Shown here: positions 1 through 11,045 of the stretch, one piece after another | Position numbering within the stretch: the first letter of the stretch is position 1 | Layout: each line of letters starts with the position of its first letter | Assembly: GCA_033977485.1 (NCBI GenBank) | Contig: CM066982.1 | Span: 12,391,218 to 12,455,217, forward strand | Source of the DNA: Hydrangea macrophylla | Taxonomy: Eukaryota > Streptophyta > Magnoliopsida > Cornales > Hydrangeaceae | Reading direction: 5' to 3' | Length of the DNA: 64,000 nt | Position numbers and translations under genes: made by a program | Notes under the pieces: model-generated | The model's database searches: none | The model's input: only the letters and a program-made list of their open reading frames with translations | What the model was told of the DNA's origin: nothing

Positions 1-832
1 GGGTTATCTACTAGTTATTGTATATTGTGTTTGTGGTGCCCTCACCATGTCCGCGTCTTATTTATTTATTCATTGTAATTTTTTTAGGATTTCCGAATCG
101 TTGTGTCATATATCATGTCACTTCCGTGGTTCATGCAATCCCTTTGTTCCATATACATTGAACGATAATTTTGATAAATTTTAGGTTTGGCGGGCCGGAA
201 GGGAAGACTCCAACTAGGGACCTTCCGTATAGATATCTCCAACTGGTCTACACTGCGACGTTAGCAATATTATACCATTTGCTGTGTAAATAATTGACAA
301 TTTTATTTCTGTATAATTGTTTGCAATTATGACTTGCATCTATTTTCTTTAGATTTTTTGGTTGTGCAATGATAATATTTTGGGCTGAAAATGTGAGGAG
401 TCGATTTCGAGTCTTGGGACAGCCAGTGTGTGCAGATGTAATGTCAAAGGTTTAATTTCTGCTCATCTAGCCTTCCAAGCACCGTCATAAGCAAGACCAG
501 TGGTGGGAGAAGCCACTTAGCAAACTCATACACACATTACATTTCCTGATTTCTCTCTTTCGCCAGCTTGAATTGAATTCAATTGTTAGCCATGGTTAGA
601 CTCACCCGTTTATGAAATAATGATTAAATATTTTTTGGGCCTTTTGACTTTGCCAATTTTCTAAAGATATCTTGCTGCTTCGGTAGTCTATATGAATAGC
701 TGTCCCTGCAGTTTTCCTTGCTAGTTTAGTCCCCTGCTAGTGTATTTGAGTTTGTCAATTTGCAATAACTGTTGACTGATGAATTTTCTTCTTGACAACT
801 ACAGGTTTGTGGGGGTATGCTCTTGTAACTAA
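1..832. other. Upstream region of the F-box relic with probable 5' leader and intron
   Basis: No long reading frame is visible. The sequence is AT-rich with intron-like T-rich stretches. A pyrimidine tract ending in CAACTACAG at about 797-805 looks like a 3' splice site, followed by a short leader and the ATG of the F-box relic, so positions of about 450-800 may be the leader and leader intron of that gene. Around 186-290 a T-rich tract ending in AG precedes about 30 open codons that could be a short exon of another gene, but I do not recognise a protein. Splice calls are inference. Confidence 0.35.
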
Positions 833-838
833 TTGGTG

Positions 839-1939
839 ATGGACGAAAGAAAAAGAACCGTAAAGGATGTAACAATCACTTGTTCCCAAGGAAGCAAGCA
901 GAAGAAGGTTATACCATTTCTTCCCAAGGACATCTTTTTCAATATTCTTATTTGGTTTCCCGCTGAATTTCTCCACAAACATGGGAAGTACGTTTGTAGG
1001 GATTGGGCTGATATAATATGTGACCCTCTATTTATTAAGAAACACCTCCTCCATGCAAGTCCGAGATTGCTCGTCACAGATAAATATCTGAAGTCTACCC
1101 ATTTCATCGAGATAAAAGGAGGAAAGATTGAAGTGTCAAATCTTAACTGTGAGTTACCACCTGGATATAAGTTAGACAGTTGTGAAGGTGTTTTGTTATT
1201 CTATGATCCCTCTGCTGGGAAGTGACTCTTTGTCGCCAATATTGTTACCATGCAGTTTGTGAAGCTGCATTTCCCTTCTGCTGTTAAGGAATGTTTTTAC
1301 CGCAGTTGTAGCATTGGGTACATATCTCCTACGGAGAAATTTAAAGTGATATGCCCCTGTATAGGTTTTAATGGGATGTGTTATTGGTTCATACAGACAG
1401 TTGGTGTTGATGCATCATGGAGAAAACTGTCAAGTGTTTAACACATTAGACAGTTGGAAATCATATAGCAAATATAATCAAAAGTCGATTGGTGGTGTTA
1501 TTTATTGGTTCCCAAGTTGGCGTGTTTTTCTTGAGTACAGTATTCTCGCTATTGACCTTCTTGATGAATGTATTCACTATGTTCGTCCTCCCATAGAAAA
1601 AATTTCTGCAACTCATTATGAGGTTACGGAGATGGAGAATAGTTTGTTACTTTCTTTGGACTGATGCTTCAACAGAGATTGAAGGACATGCATCAAAATG
1701 AGTGGGTTAAAGCTTTCAAGGTGTGCACATTTATGAACATCCGTCGTTTAATTCCGATCTGTTGGCTGGATAATGACCAGGTGTTAGTTGCTTGGGTTTT
1801 CAACCAGGACCGCATATCCGAAACAATGGGTGTGGCTTGCAATGTGAAGACCGGGGCGATGACAAGGATCAAGGATGCTTACTTCACTTGTGGAGTTTAC
1901 CGACCACTGCGGCACATCAGTAGCCTGCTTTCATGGTGA
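839..1939 (+). pseudogene. F-box protein pseudogene (F-box plus F-box-associated region)
   Basis: F-box proteins are substrate-recognition subunits of SCF ubiquitin ligases. The first segment (839-1225) opens with a basic leader, then an F-box of about 45 residues: FLPKDIFFNIL, then VCRDWADIICDPLFIKKHLL. This matches the family pattern of LPxDI, VCxxW and DPxFxxxHL. A TGA at 1223-1225 ends the frame; the same frame resumes at about 1250-1441, shifts to another frame (1371-1664), then shifts back (1664-1939). These later pieces hold F-box-associated features such as SWRKLSS-like and GVIYWF motifs and a WVFNQD...MGVACNVKTG stretch. Together they would cover about 360 residues, the usual family length. 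At least one stop and two frame changes mean it is probably dead. An in-frame ATG at 833 is an alternative start. Confidence 0.7.
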
Positions 1940-2419
1940 ACACTAACATGTCAAGGATGTATCTAAAGAACGTATGAGGGTTCATCATAGTATGAGTGTT
2001 CATCATAATTTTCATAAATCATACTTAAGATAGTAATTGGAACCTATTTAAATATCTTTGCTCATCATGGAAAATGACATTGTACTTGTGAAAACTGAGC
2101 TTAAATTTTATGAATCTTGGTTTGCACTCTTTTAGTTTAACAGATATGTTGCACTTAACTAAAGTCTTTGGAAACAGTACAAAGTATTCTAGGTTTTATA
2201 AGGAGAATTGGTAGTGCTTGTTTGGCTGATGAACTGTGAAGAATGAGTTAATACTTTGTATAGTTTGCTAGTGGATTTGCAGGTTTTTATAGTTAAAAGA
2301 TCCTCTTGTGTGTTTTTTTGGGTTGGGGGGGATTTAGTTTTCCTTTCTTGTTATGCACTAATAGGGATGGTGGTTGAGCAGAGGATTTGATATGAGATGA
2401 TACGAGGAGGGTCGTGATG
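1940..2419. other. Intergenic, no feature recognised
   Basis: AT-rich sequence downstream of the F-box relic. It may include that gene's 3' untranslated region. I see no coding frame, repeat or transposon end. Confidence 0.4.
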
Positions 2420-2700
2420 GCCTTCTCTGAATTTTGTCAAAGGGACGACGACAATGGTGGAAGCATCGACAAAGTTGGCGGCTGTGTCACTTTTTTTCAC
2501 CTTACGGCCATATCATCGATGCGCATCAATTGGTTTTGGTGGAATCAAACTTAGTTAATTGCTCCTTTGTGCGTAGGAGTGGTAACCACATAGCTCACAC
2601 GGTCACACCTTGGCTAGATTTGCTAAGATTTGCAGAAACATGAGTGTTTATGGACTGACTCAGTCCCTCAGTTTGTGCTTTGATCTTGTTTGCTTAATTT
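2420..2700 (+). pseudogene. RNase H-like (RVT_3 type) fragment, LINE-derived or domesticated
   Basis: Three forward frames together spell the tail of the plant RNase H-like domain found at the end of many LINE reverse transcriptases and related proteins. One frame reads VESNLVNCSFVRRSGNHIAHTV, matching the family pattern of R-x-x-N-x-x-AH. The next frame reads LARFAK, and a third reads LWTDSVPQFVL, the usual end of the domain. Each switch needs a frameshift and the last frame ends in a TGA. The upstream catalytic part is not recognisable. It is a decayed fragment of perhaps 90 codons; whether it came from a LINE or a stand-alone gene cannot be told here. Confidence 0.5.
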
Positions 2701-3177
2701 AATTATATTCCACTACTATCCATCCAAAAAAATAGAATAAAGAAAATTAACGCAATAGCACTTATATTCTTGAACTTTTAGAGTTTTGATTTGTTAACAG
2801 TAAATTTAATCATAACCCTTAGCGGATGCAATTTTATCCAATTCAAAGTTTTGCTTCTTTTTTTTTTTCATTTCAAATACCACTTAATTGAATTGTAATA
2901 TACTCCATTCCAAAATGAAATTGCAAATGTTCTACATGTTTTTGTATTTTTCAAAATTTATCCAAATTCGCACTTAAAAGGCAAAATTACATTAAACAAA
3001 AGAACTGTACAAGTCAAAGGGGCATACCCTGCGGAAAGAATTGGACGACTCTTCATAGTGAAAGAAGCCTATCATTTTAAATTTTTCGAAAAACAAAATG
3101 GAAGCTTGTCACCACTAGGGCGGTATTTAGGAGAGTCTATCTGAGAGCACCCTAAAAATTGTTAGGGCTTGGATTAA

Positions 3178-3228
3178 CTTTTCTTTTTCTTTTTCTTTTT
3201 CATATATATATATATATATATATATATC
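3178..3228. repeat. TTTTTC tract followed by a TA dinucleotide run
   Basis: Direct reading shows about four TTTTTC-like units followed by about 13 TA units. Confidence 0.9.
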
Positions 3229-3303
3229 TCGGGTGAGCTTGGCCATGAAATTTATCCCCGAATTGAATTTGGATTGAACTTGGTCAAACAAACCTGAACA
3301 ACT

Positions 3304-3343
<40 letters not shown>
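3304..3343. repeat. GAGCCC hexanucleotide array
   Basis: About 6.5 perfect tandem copies of GAGCCC, GC-rich in an AT-rich surrounding. Confidence 0.95.
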
Positions 3344-3542
3344 TTATACATGTATATACAAATGTATGTATATATTATAATTAGATATTTCATCTATGTT
3401 TTATTATAGGTTGCTGGTAAGGGCACATTTATTTTTTTAATTAGGACACCTAATTTTAAGTTAAAAAATCAATTTTTTACCTTTTACTTTAATTAGTAAG
3501 GGCACCTCACTTATTATACTACATATTATATTTTACAAATAA

Positions 3543-3832
3543 GGCTTAACTACATTTTACATCCTCGTAGTTTGCCCTTTGTGTTAATTTGGTTCCTGTT
3601 ATTTAAAAAGTGTCATTTGCGTCATTTTAGTCACTCAAAACACTTTTTTGTGACAATTATTTATTTATTTATTTATTTTTTACTTTCAGTGACAGTTATT
3701 TGTCATTAAAGGACTTATTGGACTTATTTGTAACAATTACGAAACAACAGGGACTAAAGTAACACTTTCTAAATTACAGGGACCAAACAGACATAAGTAA
3801 CAAACTACAAGGGTGTAAAATGTATTTAACCC
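3543..3832. mobile_element. MITE with ~90-bp TIRs, nested in the 3409-5108 element
   Basis: The left end reads GGCTTAACTACATTTTACA; the reverse complement of the right end reads GGGTTAAATACATTTTACA. The pairing runs for about 90 bp, through motifs such as TTTGGTYCCTGT and AAAGTGT. Both flanks carry TTACAAATAA (3533-3542 and 3833-3842), a 10-bp duplication that fits a Mutator-type MITE. There is no coding capacity. Its position inside another element's TIR dates it as the younger insertion. Confidence 0.75.
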
Positions 3833-3889
3833 TTACAAATAAACTTAAACCATCCCAAATGACAAAAATCAGTGCAAAATAAACTTGGA

Positions 3890-3914
3890 CCCCCCCCCCC
3901 CCCCCCCCCCCCCA
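3890..3914. repeat. Poly-C run
   Basis: An uninterrupted run of about 24 C residues. Its length is likely unstable and prone to sequencing error. Confidence 0.9.
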
Positions 3915-5117
3915 GTTGAAACTACTTCTATTTGAAATTAATCGTTTCAACTTTAGTTTCTTTAACATAAACCCTGCATCAGAGTTTGTAATTAGGATAA
4001 CCATATTTAATCTAATACCAGTATCTTGAGCCCAATAGATAAGCTTTGATTGCGAGTCAAATACCTACATATTTATAAAAAATACAATGTAAGAATAATT
4101 TAAATTTTATTATTAATGTATTAAAATGGTAAAATATTCACCTTATCAATGGAAAAATATGGTGTTACATCGATATCTGCATGTTGGTTTTCCATTATAT
4201 TTGGTAAAGGTACCAAATAATTTTTAACATATTCTATTCTTAATTTTTTTTTCGGCATATGCTGAATATAAAAATATACGGACATCATCTACTAAGGAGT
4301 TTATTGTATTGAGTCAAAAAGAATAATTAAAACATGATAAAATAATACTTAACTAGCAAAACAGAGTAAAATAATTGGAAAAAACAAATATAAAACAATA
4401 AAACCAAAATGTGGCTGAATTGATTTTATTTTTAATCAATCTCAACTGCTCATACAAGCAATTAGAAGTCAAACAGAACCAAATATGAAAGATTACACGC
4501 CCATAATCAAAAAGAGAAGAGACAAACTCTGATTCTAACACAAACAAAAGGAGATAAGATATTAACAGACTCCATGTTCATGAATTCATTAAAATTATGG
4601 CAATAAAAAAAAACTATAAAACAGTAAAAACAAAACGTGACTGCAATGGTTCTTTCACAGTTTCACGTAAACACATATTAAAAAATTTGGGTTAGTTTAC
4701 TTTTCGTGTAGTATGTTTCGTTCTCAGTTATATGTACAAACAAAATTAATCACAAATTATAATTTTAGAGAGTCGAATTTACAGATTGACGAGGGTTTCA
4801 AGACATACGTTTTCTCTTGTTTATAATAAACTCTAGAATAGTGCATGGTTAGAGATTCACATAGAATGAGAAAGCAAGAAGAAGAAGATCAAAAGTTGGG
4901 GAGGAATAAGAAAGAGAGATTTAATTAGACTTACTGGATATTAGTTGAATAACAAACACAATTCTTCCTTAAAAAGCCAAGAAAAAAAACCTAAACTTCT
5001 TAAATATGTAATTTGTGGGAGGTACCCTTAAAAGAAACAGTAAATTTATTTATTTTTACCTAAAAAAGGTGCCTAAATTAAAAAATGAACTTGCCCTTAT
5101 TAGCACCCTTTATTATA

Positions 5118-5375
5118 ATCTTAGCATATAGGAAAAAAAAAAAATTAACCGTCCAATTTTATTGGATAAATGAAATTGGCGGATGAAGATTCTTTTTACT
5201 TCAACATGGGCTTGGATAGTAAATCTCATGTAGGGCGTGTGTTAGTTTGGTCAGGCTTGGATTTGGGTAGACTGCACTAACGCTTAAGGTAGAGCATGGT
5301 AGAAAGGATAGTCCCTCGCGCATTTGAGCGAAATCTCTTCTCTACAGCGGGAGGTTTCTTTCGTGAGTAATATTT
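5118..5375. other. Intergenic, no feature recognised
   Basis: Short AT-rich stretch between the Mutator-like element and a foldback MITE. Nothing identifiable. Confidence 0.4.
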
Positions 5376-5515
5376 GGGGCACTAACAAATTTCACTAATA
5401 CTCACACTCACACTCTATCTCTCTCCTAGTGGCATTATGGGATCTGCAGTGTAAAGTGCCACTAAGAGAGAAATAAAATATATTTTTAAGTGTTAGTAGA
5501 ATTTGTTAGTGTCCC
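5376..5515. mobile_element. Small foldback MITE
   Basis: The left arm GGGGCACTAACAAATT pairs with the reverse complement of the right arm GGGACACTAACAAATT. The pairing goes on through ACTAAYACT and a CTCTC...TAGTGGC block to a short loop. The whole 140 bp could form one hairpin. I could not assign a target duplication with confidence, so the superfamily is open. Confidence 0.55.
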
Positions 5516-5763
5516 TAACATTGTTGTTCTTTCGTATCAAGAGTGTGTTGGGGAGGCTGGGGAAGTTGGATTGGATGGACCCTAAAATCAGGCCCAAAGT
5601 TATAGATAGCCCTAGTCACCGCACATCACAAGAAAAAAGGACAAAAGACATCTATGTGTCTATCTTATACAACAATTTCAACCATTACAACAAGAAGGAT
5701 ATGATAAACACACAAGCGGCAAAGAAGAAAAACTTTAAAGCAGAGGAAGTTACAGAGCATACT
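5516..5763. other. Intergenic, no feature recognised
   Basis: AT-rich. A 91-codon open frame overlaps here, but it has no recognisable motif and starts inside the MITE. Confidence 0.35.
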
Positions 5764-5768
5764 TACCC

Positions 5769-6695
5769 TGTTGGATAAAATATGAGTTTTGGTTATGTTT
5801 AAGGCTTAATAAAAGTGGGATTCATTTAAAATTTGAGTTGGGTCCTTGTGTATTTGTGTTCTCCTTCATGAGGAGATGAAGTTTGGATATTCACATGTTT
5901 AAAATTATTGATGGTGAATAAGAAATTAATGCTCAAAAGTTGTCCTTTATAAGGAGTTGTTGAAACGGAAAATGTTCACAACTTGTCTTGTTCCATATAA
6001 GAAAACTAAATTTTTTTTTTAGTGTATTTATAAGACTAGTTCATGTTTTGGGTTTGGGCCCTAAGGGGTTTTGTGGAAGGGGGAGGACCTAAGACCTTTT
6101 TGGTTTACTCCACACAGTATTTCTCTTTAGACCCCTCAAGTTTTAGTTTTTCAATTTCTGTATTGAGTGACCCTTAAAATTTCTGCACATGTTTTGCATT
6201 GCAGAAACCTTTAGAATTTCTAAACTGTTGTAGAAATTGAACAGTTTGTAGTTACAGAATTGAAAAGGCTAATGTTCATCTTATAAATCCCCCATCTCTC
6301 TCTCAGTCTAGATACACCTCTTCCAGACTGTTCTTCAGTTCCTCTTCCAATTCTTATTTTCCAGAGAGAGAGAGTTGCAGACATAGTTGGTTCGCTGGAG
6401 CAGTCGAACACTGTGCTTGTCGACTGTTAGTTACCACTGTATCATGAGAAATAGACGCCGGAGATATCCTCGAGCACTTCAGGTGAGGCGGCGAATCTGT
6501 TTTAAGAAAACTGTGAATATATCACAGGCCTCGATTTGATAATTTTTTCAAGATTTCTGCTTTCATTTTGTTACTGTAATTTTTGATTTCTATTGGTAAT
6601 TTCAATTTGTGTTATCAGATTAAAATCCGTACTACTTCTGTTTTACACCTATTGTATTCAAACAATTTGTTGAATATAATACATTTTTCCTACCA
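5769..6695 (+). mobile_element. Solo LTR (probably copia), 927 bp
   Basis: The unit begins TGTTGGATAAAATATGAG, ends CCTACCA, and is flanked by the 5-bp repeat TACCC (5764-5768 and 6696-6700). These are the TG...CA ends and 5-bp target duplication of an LTR inserted by retroviral-type integrase. A CT-rich tract and a GACGCCGGAGATATCCTCG-like stretch near 6450 resemble the downstream half of plant copia LTRs. There is no internal domain, so it is read as a solo LTR left by LTR-LTR recombination. Orientation is inferred from TATA-like and CT-rich placement. Confidence 0.6.
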
Positions 6696-6718
6696 TACCC
6701 AACCAACTAGAGCAACAA

Positions 6719-6940
6719 AGCATAAAGAAGAGCCCCGTGACCAATTATATATAATGAACATGGCATCAGGAATACAAACTCAAGGCTAAGCTTCCGATTT
6801 TCAACATTACCATGAAATTTTCTCCCTAAAAGCATAAAGAAGAGCCCCGTGACCAATTATTTATAATGAACATGGCATCAGGAATACAAACTCAAGGCTA
6901 AGCTTCCGATTTTCAACATTACCATGAAATTTTCTCCATC
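6719..6940. repeat. Recent 112-bp tandem duplication
   Basis: A unit starting AGCATAAAGAAGAGCCCCGT occurs at 6719 and again at 6831, almost identical over about 108 bp (for example ATATATAATG against ATTTATAATG). No coding function is recognised. Confidence 0.9.
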
Positions 6941-7423
6941 TTGATGCTTTGTTTCTAATGCTTTCAAGAATATTAGAAAAGAGATTATTGTACTCTCTAA
7001 CCTTTCCTCCATGCACCCTTTGGTTTCGGTATATGAAGCACGGACGCGGGTGCGAGGATTCGACAATTTTTCTAAAATTAAGAGTGCAGATGTGGCGGGG
7101 TACTTATATAAAATATTAAAAATATTTTTTAATATATTACTATATATGAACCATGTTAGCACTTATACACACTTGTTTTCAATTTTAATTTTAATTTATT
7201 TTACTAAGATCTAATAACAACATACAAGAATAAACTTAAGAAATATATTAGTTATGTATATCTAGTATATTTTATATAAATGACCTTTCAAAAAAAGGGA
7301 CAAAAAAAGAGTATATAAATATGATCCATTAGTCTCCTGTCAAACACAGCAGCGACACACAAACACACCATCTCACACATAAAAACATACCTACACATCG
7401 ACACACACAAACATTGACACACA

Positions 7424-7449
7424 GTCACACACACACACACACACACATC

Positions 7450-7483
<34 letters not shown>

Positions 7484-7528
7484 CTCTCTCTCTCTCTCAC
7501 ACACATACACACACACAGCGACACACAC
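7424..7528. repeat. CA/CT microsatellite cluster
   Basis: Compound array of CA and CT dinucleotides, interrupted by CG-containing units, inside the 7031-7997 element. Confidence 0.95.
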
Positions 7529-7683
7529 GACACACAGATCGAGGCTCTTACCTGCACCTAAGCATGAAGGCTTTGACAAATCTGCTATTTCAGAGCTGCG
7601 ATTCTTCCGTTCGACAAAGACGGGGCTTGAAAAAGAGAGAAAGCAGTACGTATTTTCTACGCTCTGTTTTGCCGAGTGTGTTT

Positions 7684-7716
7684 TGCTTCTTCTTCTTCTT
7701 CTTCTTCTTCTTCTTT
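7684..7716. repeat. CTT trinucleotide run
   Basis: About ten CTT units read directly from the sequence. Confidence 0.9.
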
Positions 7717-8006
7717 GTTTTTTGGACCCCCAATTCTTCAGATCTACTATTTTATTTTCTACTATTTTGTTTATTAGACCCCTAGTTTTATCAAACTTTG
7801 TTTTTAACTTTTTTTTAATTACAAAAAGTGCCCCGCCGCACCCCCAAAAGTGTCCCTTCCGCACCCCTCATGCACCCAGCCACACCCAAAACCCACAAAG
7901 AACTTAGGAAGCACTTTGAAGAACTACCAGCCGCACCCGAACTGGGTGTACACTAAGTACCCCTGCGGCTTCATTTTGAAAGTGTCCGTGCATCATAGGT
8001 TTCGGT

Positions 8007-8511
8007 CAAACCACAGATGACAAGAAAGTTACGACAAATGCTAAAATCACCTCATTTACCTGTAATTAGAGGTGTAAAGTAGCTCAACTACGCGTAGTTC
8101 ATAAAATTTTGAGCCTATACGGGCTAGGTTAGGCTCGAATCATGACGGAGGTGGGCCAGTCTAGGCTAGCATATTAATGTGTTAAGGTGGGACCAGGCTA
8201 GTGTGTGAACAATCACTGATCGATCCTTGCAAATCTGACACGCGTTGGACACGCACTACTTGTCGATCTGAAAAGGTGTTTTAAATAAATTTTTTTAATC
8301 GCACACGCGACTGGTGGGATATGTGAGGGTTATTTGGAAATGTTTTTAAAGGTTTGGGGTGGAAATGTTAATATACCAAATTGGGAAAACGGTTAGGGTT
8401 TATTTTGAAAAGTGCAGAAACTTGTATGGGTCCGAAAGTTTAAGAAAGAAAAACAAAAATTTTTTTTTTTAAAAAAACAAAGAAGAATACCATCTCCCAC
8501 CTCCCGGTTTG

Positions 8512-8544
<33 letters not shown>

Positions 8545-9468
8545 TGAAGAAGAACAGACAATGTACTTAGAACCCTAATATATTGTAGAATTATACTAAA
8601 ATCCCCAGAAGTTTTCTTAAATTTAGAATTTTCACGTTTTTTTTAATATCAAATTATTTTAGGGTAAATTACAACACCACCCCCTTAAACTATGACCCTT
8701 TTTCAATAACACCCCTAAACTTTAAAACTGAACAGACTCACCCTTAAATTATCCAAAATGAACAAACTCACCCCTCAAGAAGGGGGTTTTAGTGTCAACA
8801 AATGATAGTTTAGAGGGTGAGGATATTGAAGTGGTTCCACACTTCCACCATTGGTTCATTAGAAATAACATTGTGCTTTTCAAATTTGTATGTATCCAAC
8901 AATGTGACAGTGGACACATTTGATTTTTATTTGAGGATGTTGAAATGGTCTGACCAATATTAAAGGTGCTCACATGTGTTGAGAACCACATTTATGATAC
9001 AAATTTAAGAATTGTAGCATTACTTCTGCAGTAGTACTATGTCAGTTATGGTAATTACTATGTCAGTTAAGTCGTTGTGGTAATTTAATTATTTTATTTT
9101 TACGTTCCATGTCATAAACTTTGTTTCTTGTGCCTGGTTGTTTCTCAATCTTAATTTTTAAACACTTACATTATACTATATCATAGTACTCTAAGAACTA
9201 AGTACAGTATATATATATAGCTAGAAATAAAATACTTAATATTTTCTACTGAAAGAGCCATTTATTTTAATTTGGACAGTCCCAAATTAGTAGTACTCTG
9301 TGAAAATTCTGCCATATATATTCACACATTTTCCAAGTTTTACCCCTTAGACTTTAGCATACAACACTCACTTATTTCTTCTCCTTCTCTGTCTCTCTCT
9401 CTCTCTCTTTTTTTTCCAGTACTTACCTGAATACACGCACACACTGTCACACAATACACATCCCAAAT
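8007..9468. other. Intergenic AT-rich DNA
   Basis: No coding frame with recognisable motifs. It contains a GA dinucleotide run (8511-8538). Around 8660-8790 a CACCCCCTTAAACTATGACCC-type stretch resembles the end of a MITE family, but I could not find its partner TIR. A TA run lies near 9210. Confidence 0.45.
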
Positions 9469-9476
9469 CTAAGTAA

Positions 9477-9660
9477 CAATAATGATATACCCACTCCCTC
9501 AACCACACCCCCAACCACATTCAGCACATCCAGCCCCTTGATTTTAGTGGGTCCTATGTAAAACTCATGTGGAACCCACCAAAATTAAGGGCAATCAAGG
9601 GTCATGATGTACTGAATGTGGTTGGAGGTGTGGATGAGAGTGTGGGCGTATCATTACTCA
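9477..9660. mobile_element. Palindromic MITE, probably hAT-type
   Basis: The 184-bp unit is a near-perfect inverted repeat: the left arm CCCACTCCCTCAACCACACC pairs with the reverse complement of the right arm CCCACACTCTCATCCACACC and continues for about 75 bp. The flanks carry CTAAGTAA on both sides (9469-9476 and 9661-9668), an exact 8-bp duplication that fits hAT transposases. The terminal AATGATAY motif is shared with the element at 13722-13896. Confidence 0.7.
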
Positions 9661-10495
9661 CTAAGTAAACAAAGCCCAAGGAGATCCCAAAGGGAATACC
9701 ACAAAGTGAGGAGCAAGGGGCAAATTCTTAAATCAAACTTAAACGAAAGGTAACTATGGATAGCTTTAAATTTTGCAATAGAAAAATAAGTTTCTTAAAT
9801 AGTTGAAATTCTAAAGAGCTTTTAACACTCAAAAATGATACACACACACACCAAAACACCTACTAAAACACCCTCAAGCCCTTCTAAGCAATTTTTTTAA
9901 AATCTCTGTGGGACCCACACCCAAAATCCCTAATACCCAAATGTTTTTCCTCCATGTCCAAATCAGTCCCCCCCAGAGCCCAAAGCCACCCCACCCGCAA
10001 ACCCCCTGCCCCCTTCCCCTCACGGTCGTCGACGTCGGGACCGGACCGTCGCCGGAGCGCCGTCCACTGCATGTTGCCGCCGTCCACTGCTTCTTGGTAA
10101 GTCTTCTCTCTCTCTCTCCCTCTCTCTCTATCTCTCATTCTTTGTGTCTCTCTAAAAAGCAGAGAGTAATATTTTGTGTTTCAGTAGAAGAAATGTGCTA
10201 ATTAGTAAACTTCATAGCTAGGTGTCTCTCTCTAATGAACTATTAGAGTCTTTCAATGGTTCTTTCACTCAGAATGGTCATATATAGCATATTGTAAAGA
10301 ACATGGTCAAATTAGTTGAGTCTTTGGTTGAAGATGCTAAGTTCGACAGATTCATGTATGAATTGGAAATTAAAATCACTTAATACAATGGATTAGTTAC
10401 TTGAAGAAGTAAGAATGACATTTTAGTCATGTTTGGTACTTGTCTGCAATTATTTCTCATAATCGTCATTGGTGGCCTACTGGTGAAATGTTTAC

Positions 10496-11000
10496 TGAGA
10501 AATCCTCAATGTTCACTGAGAAATTTCTCATATAATATGAGAAAATTCTCATATTTACTGAGAAATCCTCAATGCTTACTGAGAAATCCTCAATGTTCAC
10601 TGAGAAATTTCTCATATAATATGAGAAAATTCTCATATTTACTGAGAAATTCTCAATGTTTACTGAGAAATCCTCAATGTTTACTGAGAAATTTCTCATA
10701 GTTTAGTGAAACATTTCTCATATAATATGAGAAAATTCTCATATTTACTGAGAAATTTCTCATAGTTTACTGAGAAATCCTCAATGTTTACTGAGAAATT
10801 TTTCATAGTTTAGTGAAACATTTCTCATATAATATGAGAAAATTCTCATATTTACTGAGAAATCCTCAATATTTACTGAGAAATTTCTCATAGTTTAGTG
10901 AAACATTTCTCATATAATATGAGAAAATTCTCATATTTACTGAGAAATTCTCAATGTTTACTGAGAAATTTCTCATAGTTTAGTGAAACATTTTCTCCAA
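10496..11000. repeat. 21-bp palindromic tandem array, left arm of the foldback element
   Basis: TGAGAAA or its variant TGAAACA begins at 10496, 10517, 10538, 10559, 10580, 10601, 10622, 10643, 10664, 10685, then at 21-22 bp steps to 10984, giving 24 units. Many units contain self-complementary TGAGAAATTTCTCA or ATGAGAAAATTCTCAT. The 22-bp steps coincide with the AGTTTAGTGAAACA variant. No protein is implied. Confidence 0.95.
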
Positions 11001-11045
11001 AATAAATCCGTATAAATTGATGATTGTATTATATATTGTAGAGAA

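Larger units (their letters stand above)
2701..3399. other. Intergenic AT-rich DNA with microsatellites
   Basis: No coding signal. It contains a T-rich/TTTTTC tract and TA dinucleotide run (3178-3228) and a GC-rich hexamer array (3304-3343), listed separately. Confidence 0.5.
3409..5108. mobile_element. Non-autonomous Mutator-like element, 1.7 kb
   Basis: The left end starts GGTTGCTGGTAAGGGCAC; the reverse complement of the right end starts GGGTGCTAATAAGGGCAA. The similarity continues for about 100 bp, including an internal AAGGGYACCTC block in both. The element is flanked by an exact 9-bp direct repeat TTTATTATA (3400-3408 and 5109-5117). Long TIRs with 9-bp target duplications are typical of Mutator-like elements. 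The AT-rich interior has no recognisable transposase or captured gene. A smaller TIR element (3543-3832) sits just inside the left TIR. Confidence 0.75.
7031..7997. mobile_element. Mutator-like element, 967 bp, possible gene-fragment carrier
   Basis: Exact 9-bp flanking repeats GGTTTCGGT (7022-7030 and 7998-8006) enclose short inverted ends: TATGAAGCACGGACGC on the left and TATGATGCACGGACAC on the right (reverse complement). The interior has long CA and CT microsatellites, a CTT run, and a frame from ATG 7564 opening MKALTNLLFQSCDSS. This frame looks more like an organelle-targeted or ordinary gene start than transposase. Carrying a host 5' leader plus first codons would make it a Pack-MULE-like element, but I cannot name a donor gene. 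Confidence 0.55.

Noticed and set aside
186..290. Short exon of an unknown membrane protein
   Set aside because: About 30 open codons after a splice-like AG are not enough to name or support a gene.
7391..7864. Long open frames in both directions through the CA/CT/CTT tracts
   Set aside because: They encode only Cys-Val, His-Thr or Arg runs produced by microsatellites, not proteins.
8660..8990. Sequence resembling one end of a MITE
   Set aside because: Only one terminus could be recognised, with no inverted partner or target duplication.
10429..10701. Open frames with repeated LRNPQC or NFSVNIEDFSVN peptides
   Set aside because: They are translations of the 21-bp DNA array on either strand. 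The period is a multiple of three, so frames stay open by chance, and no start context or domain supports coding.
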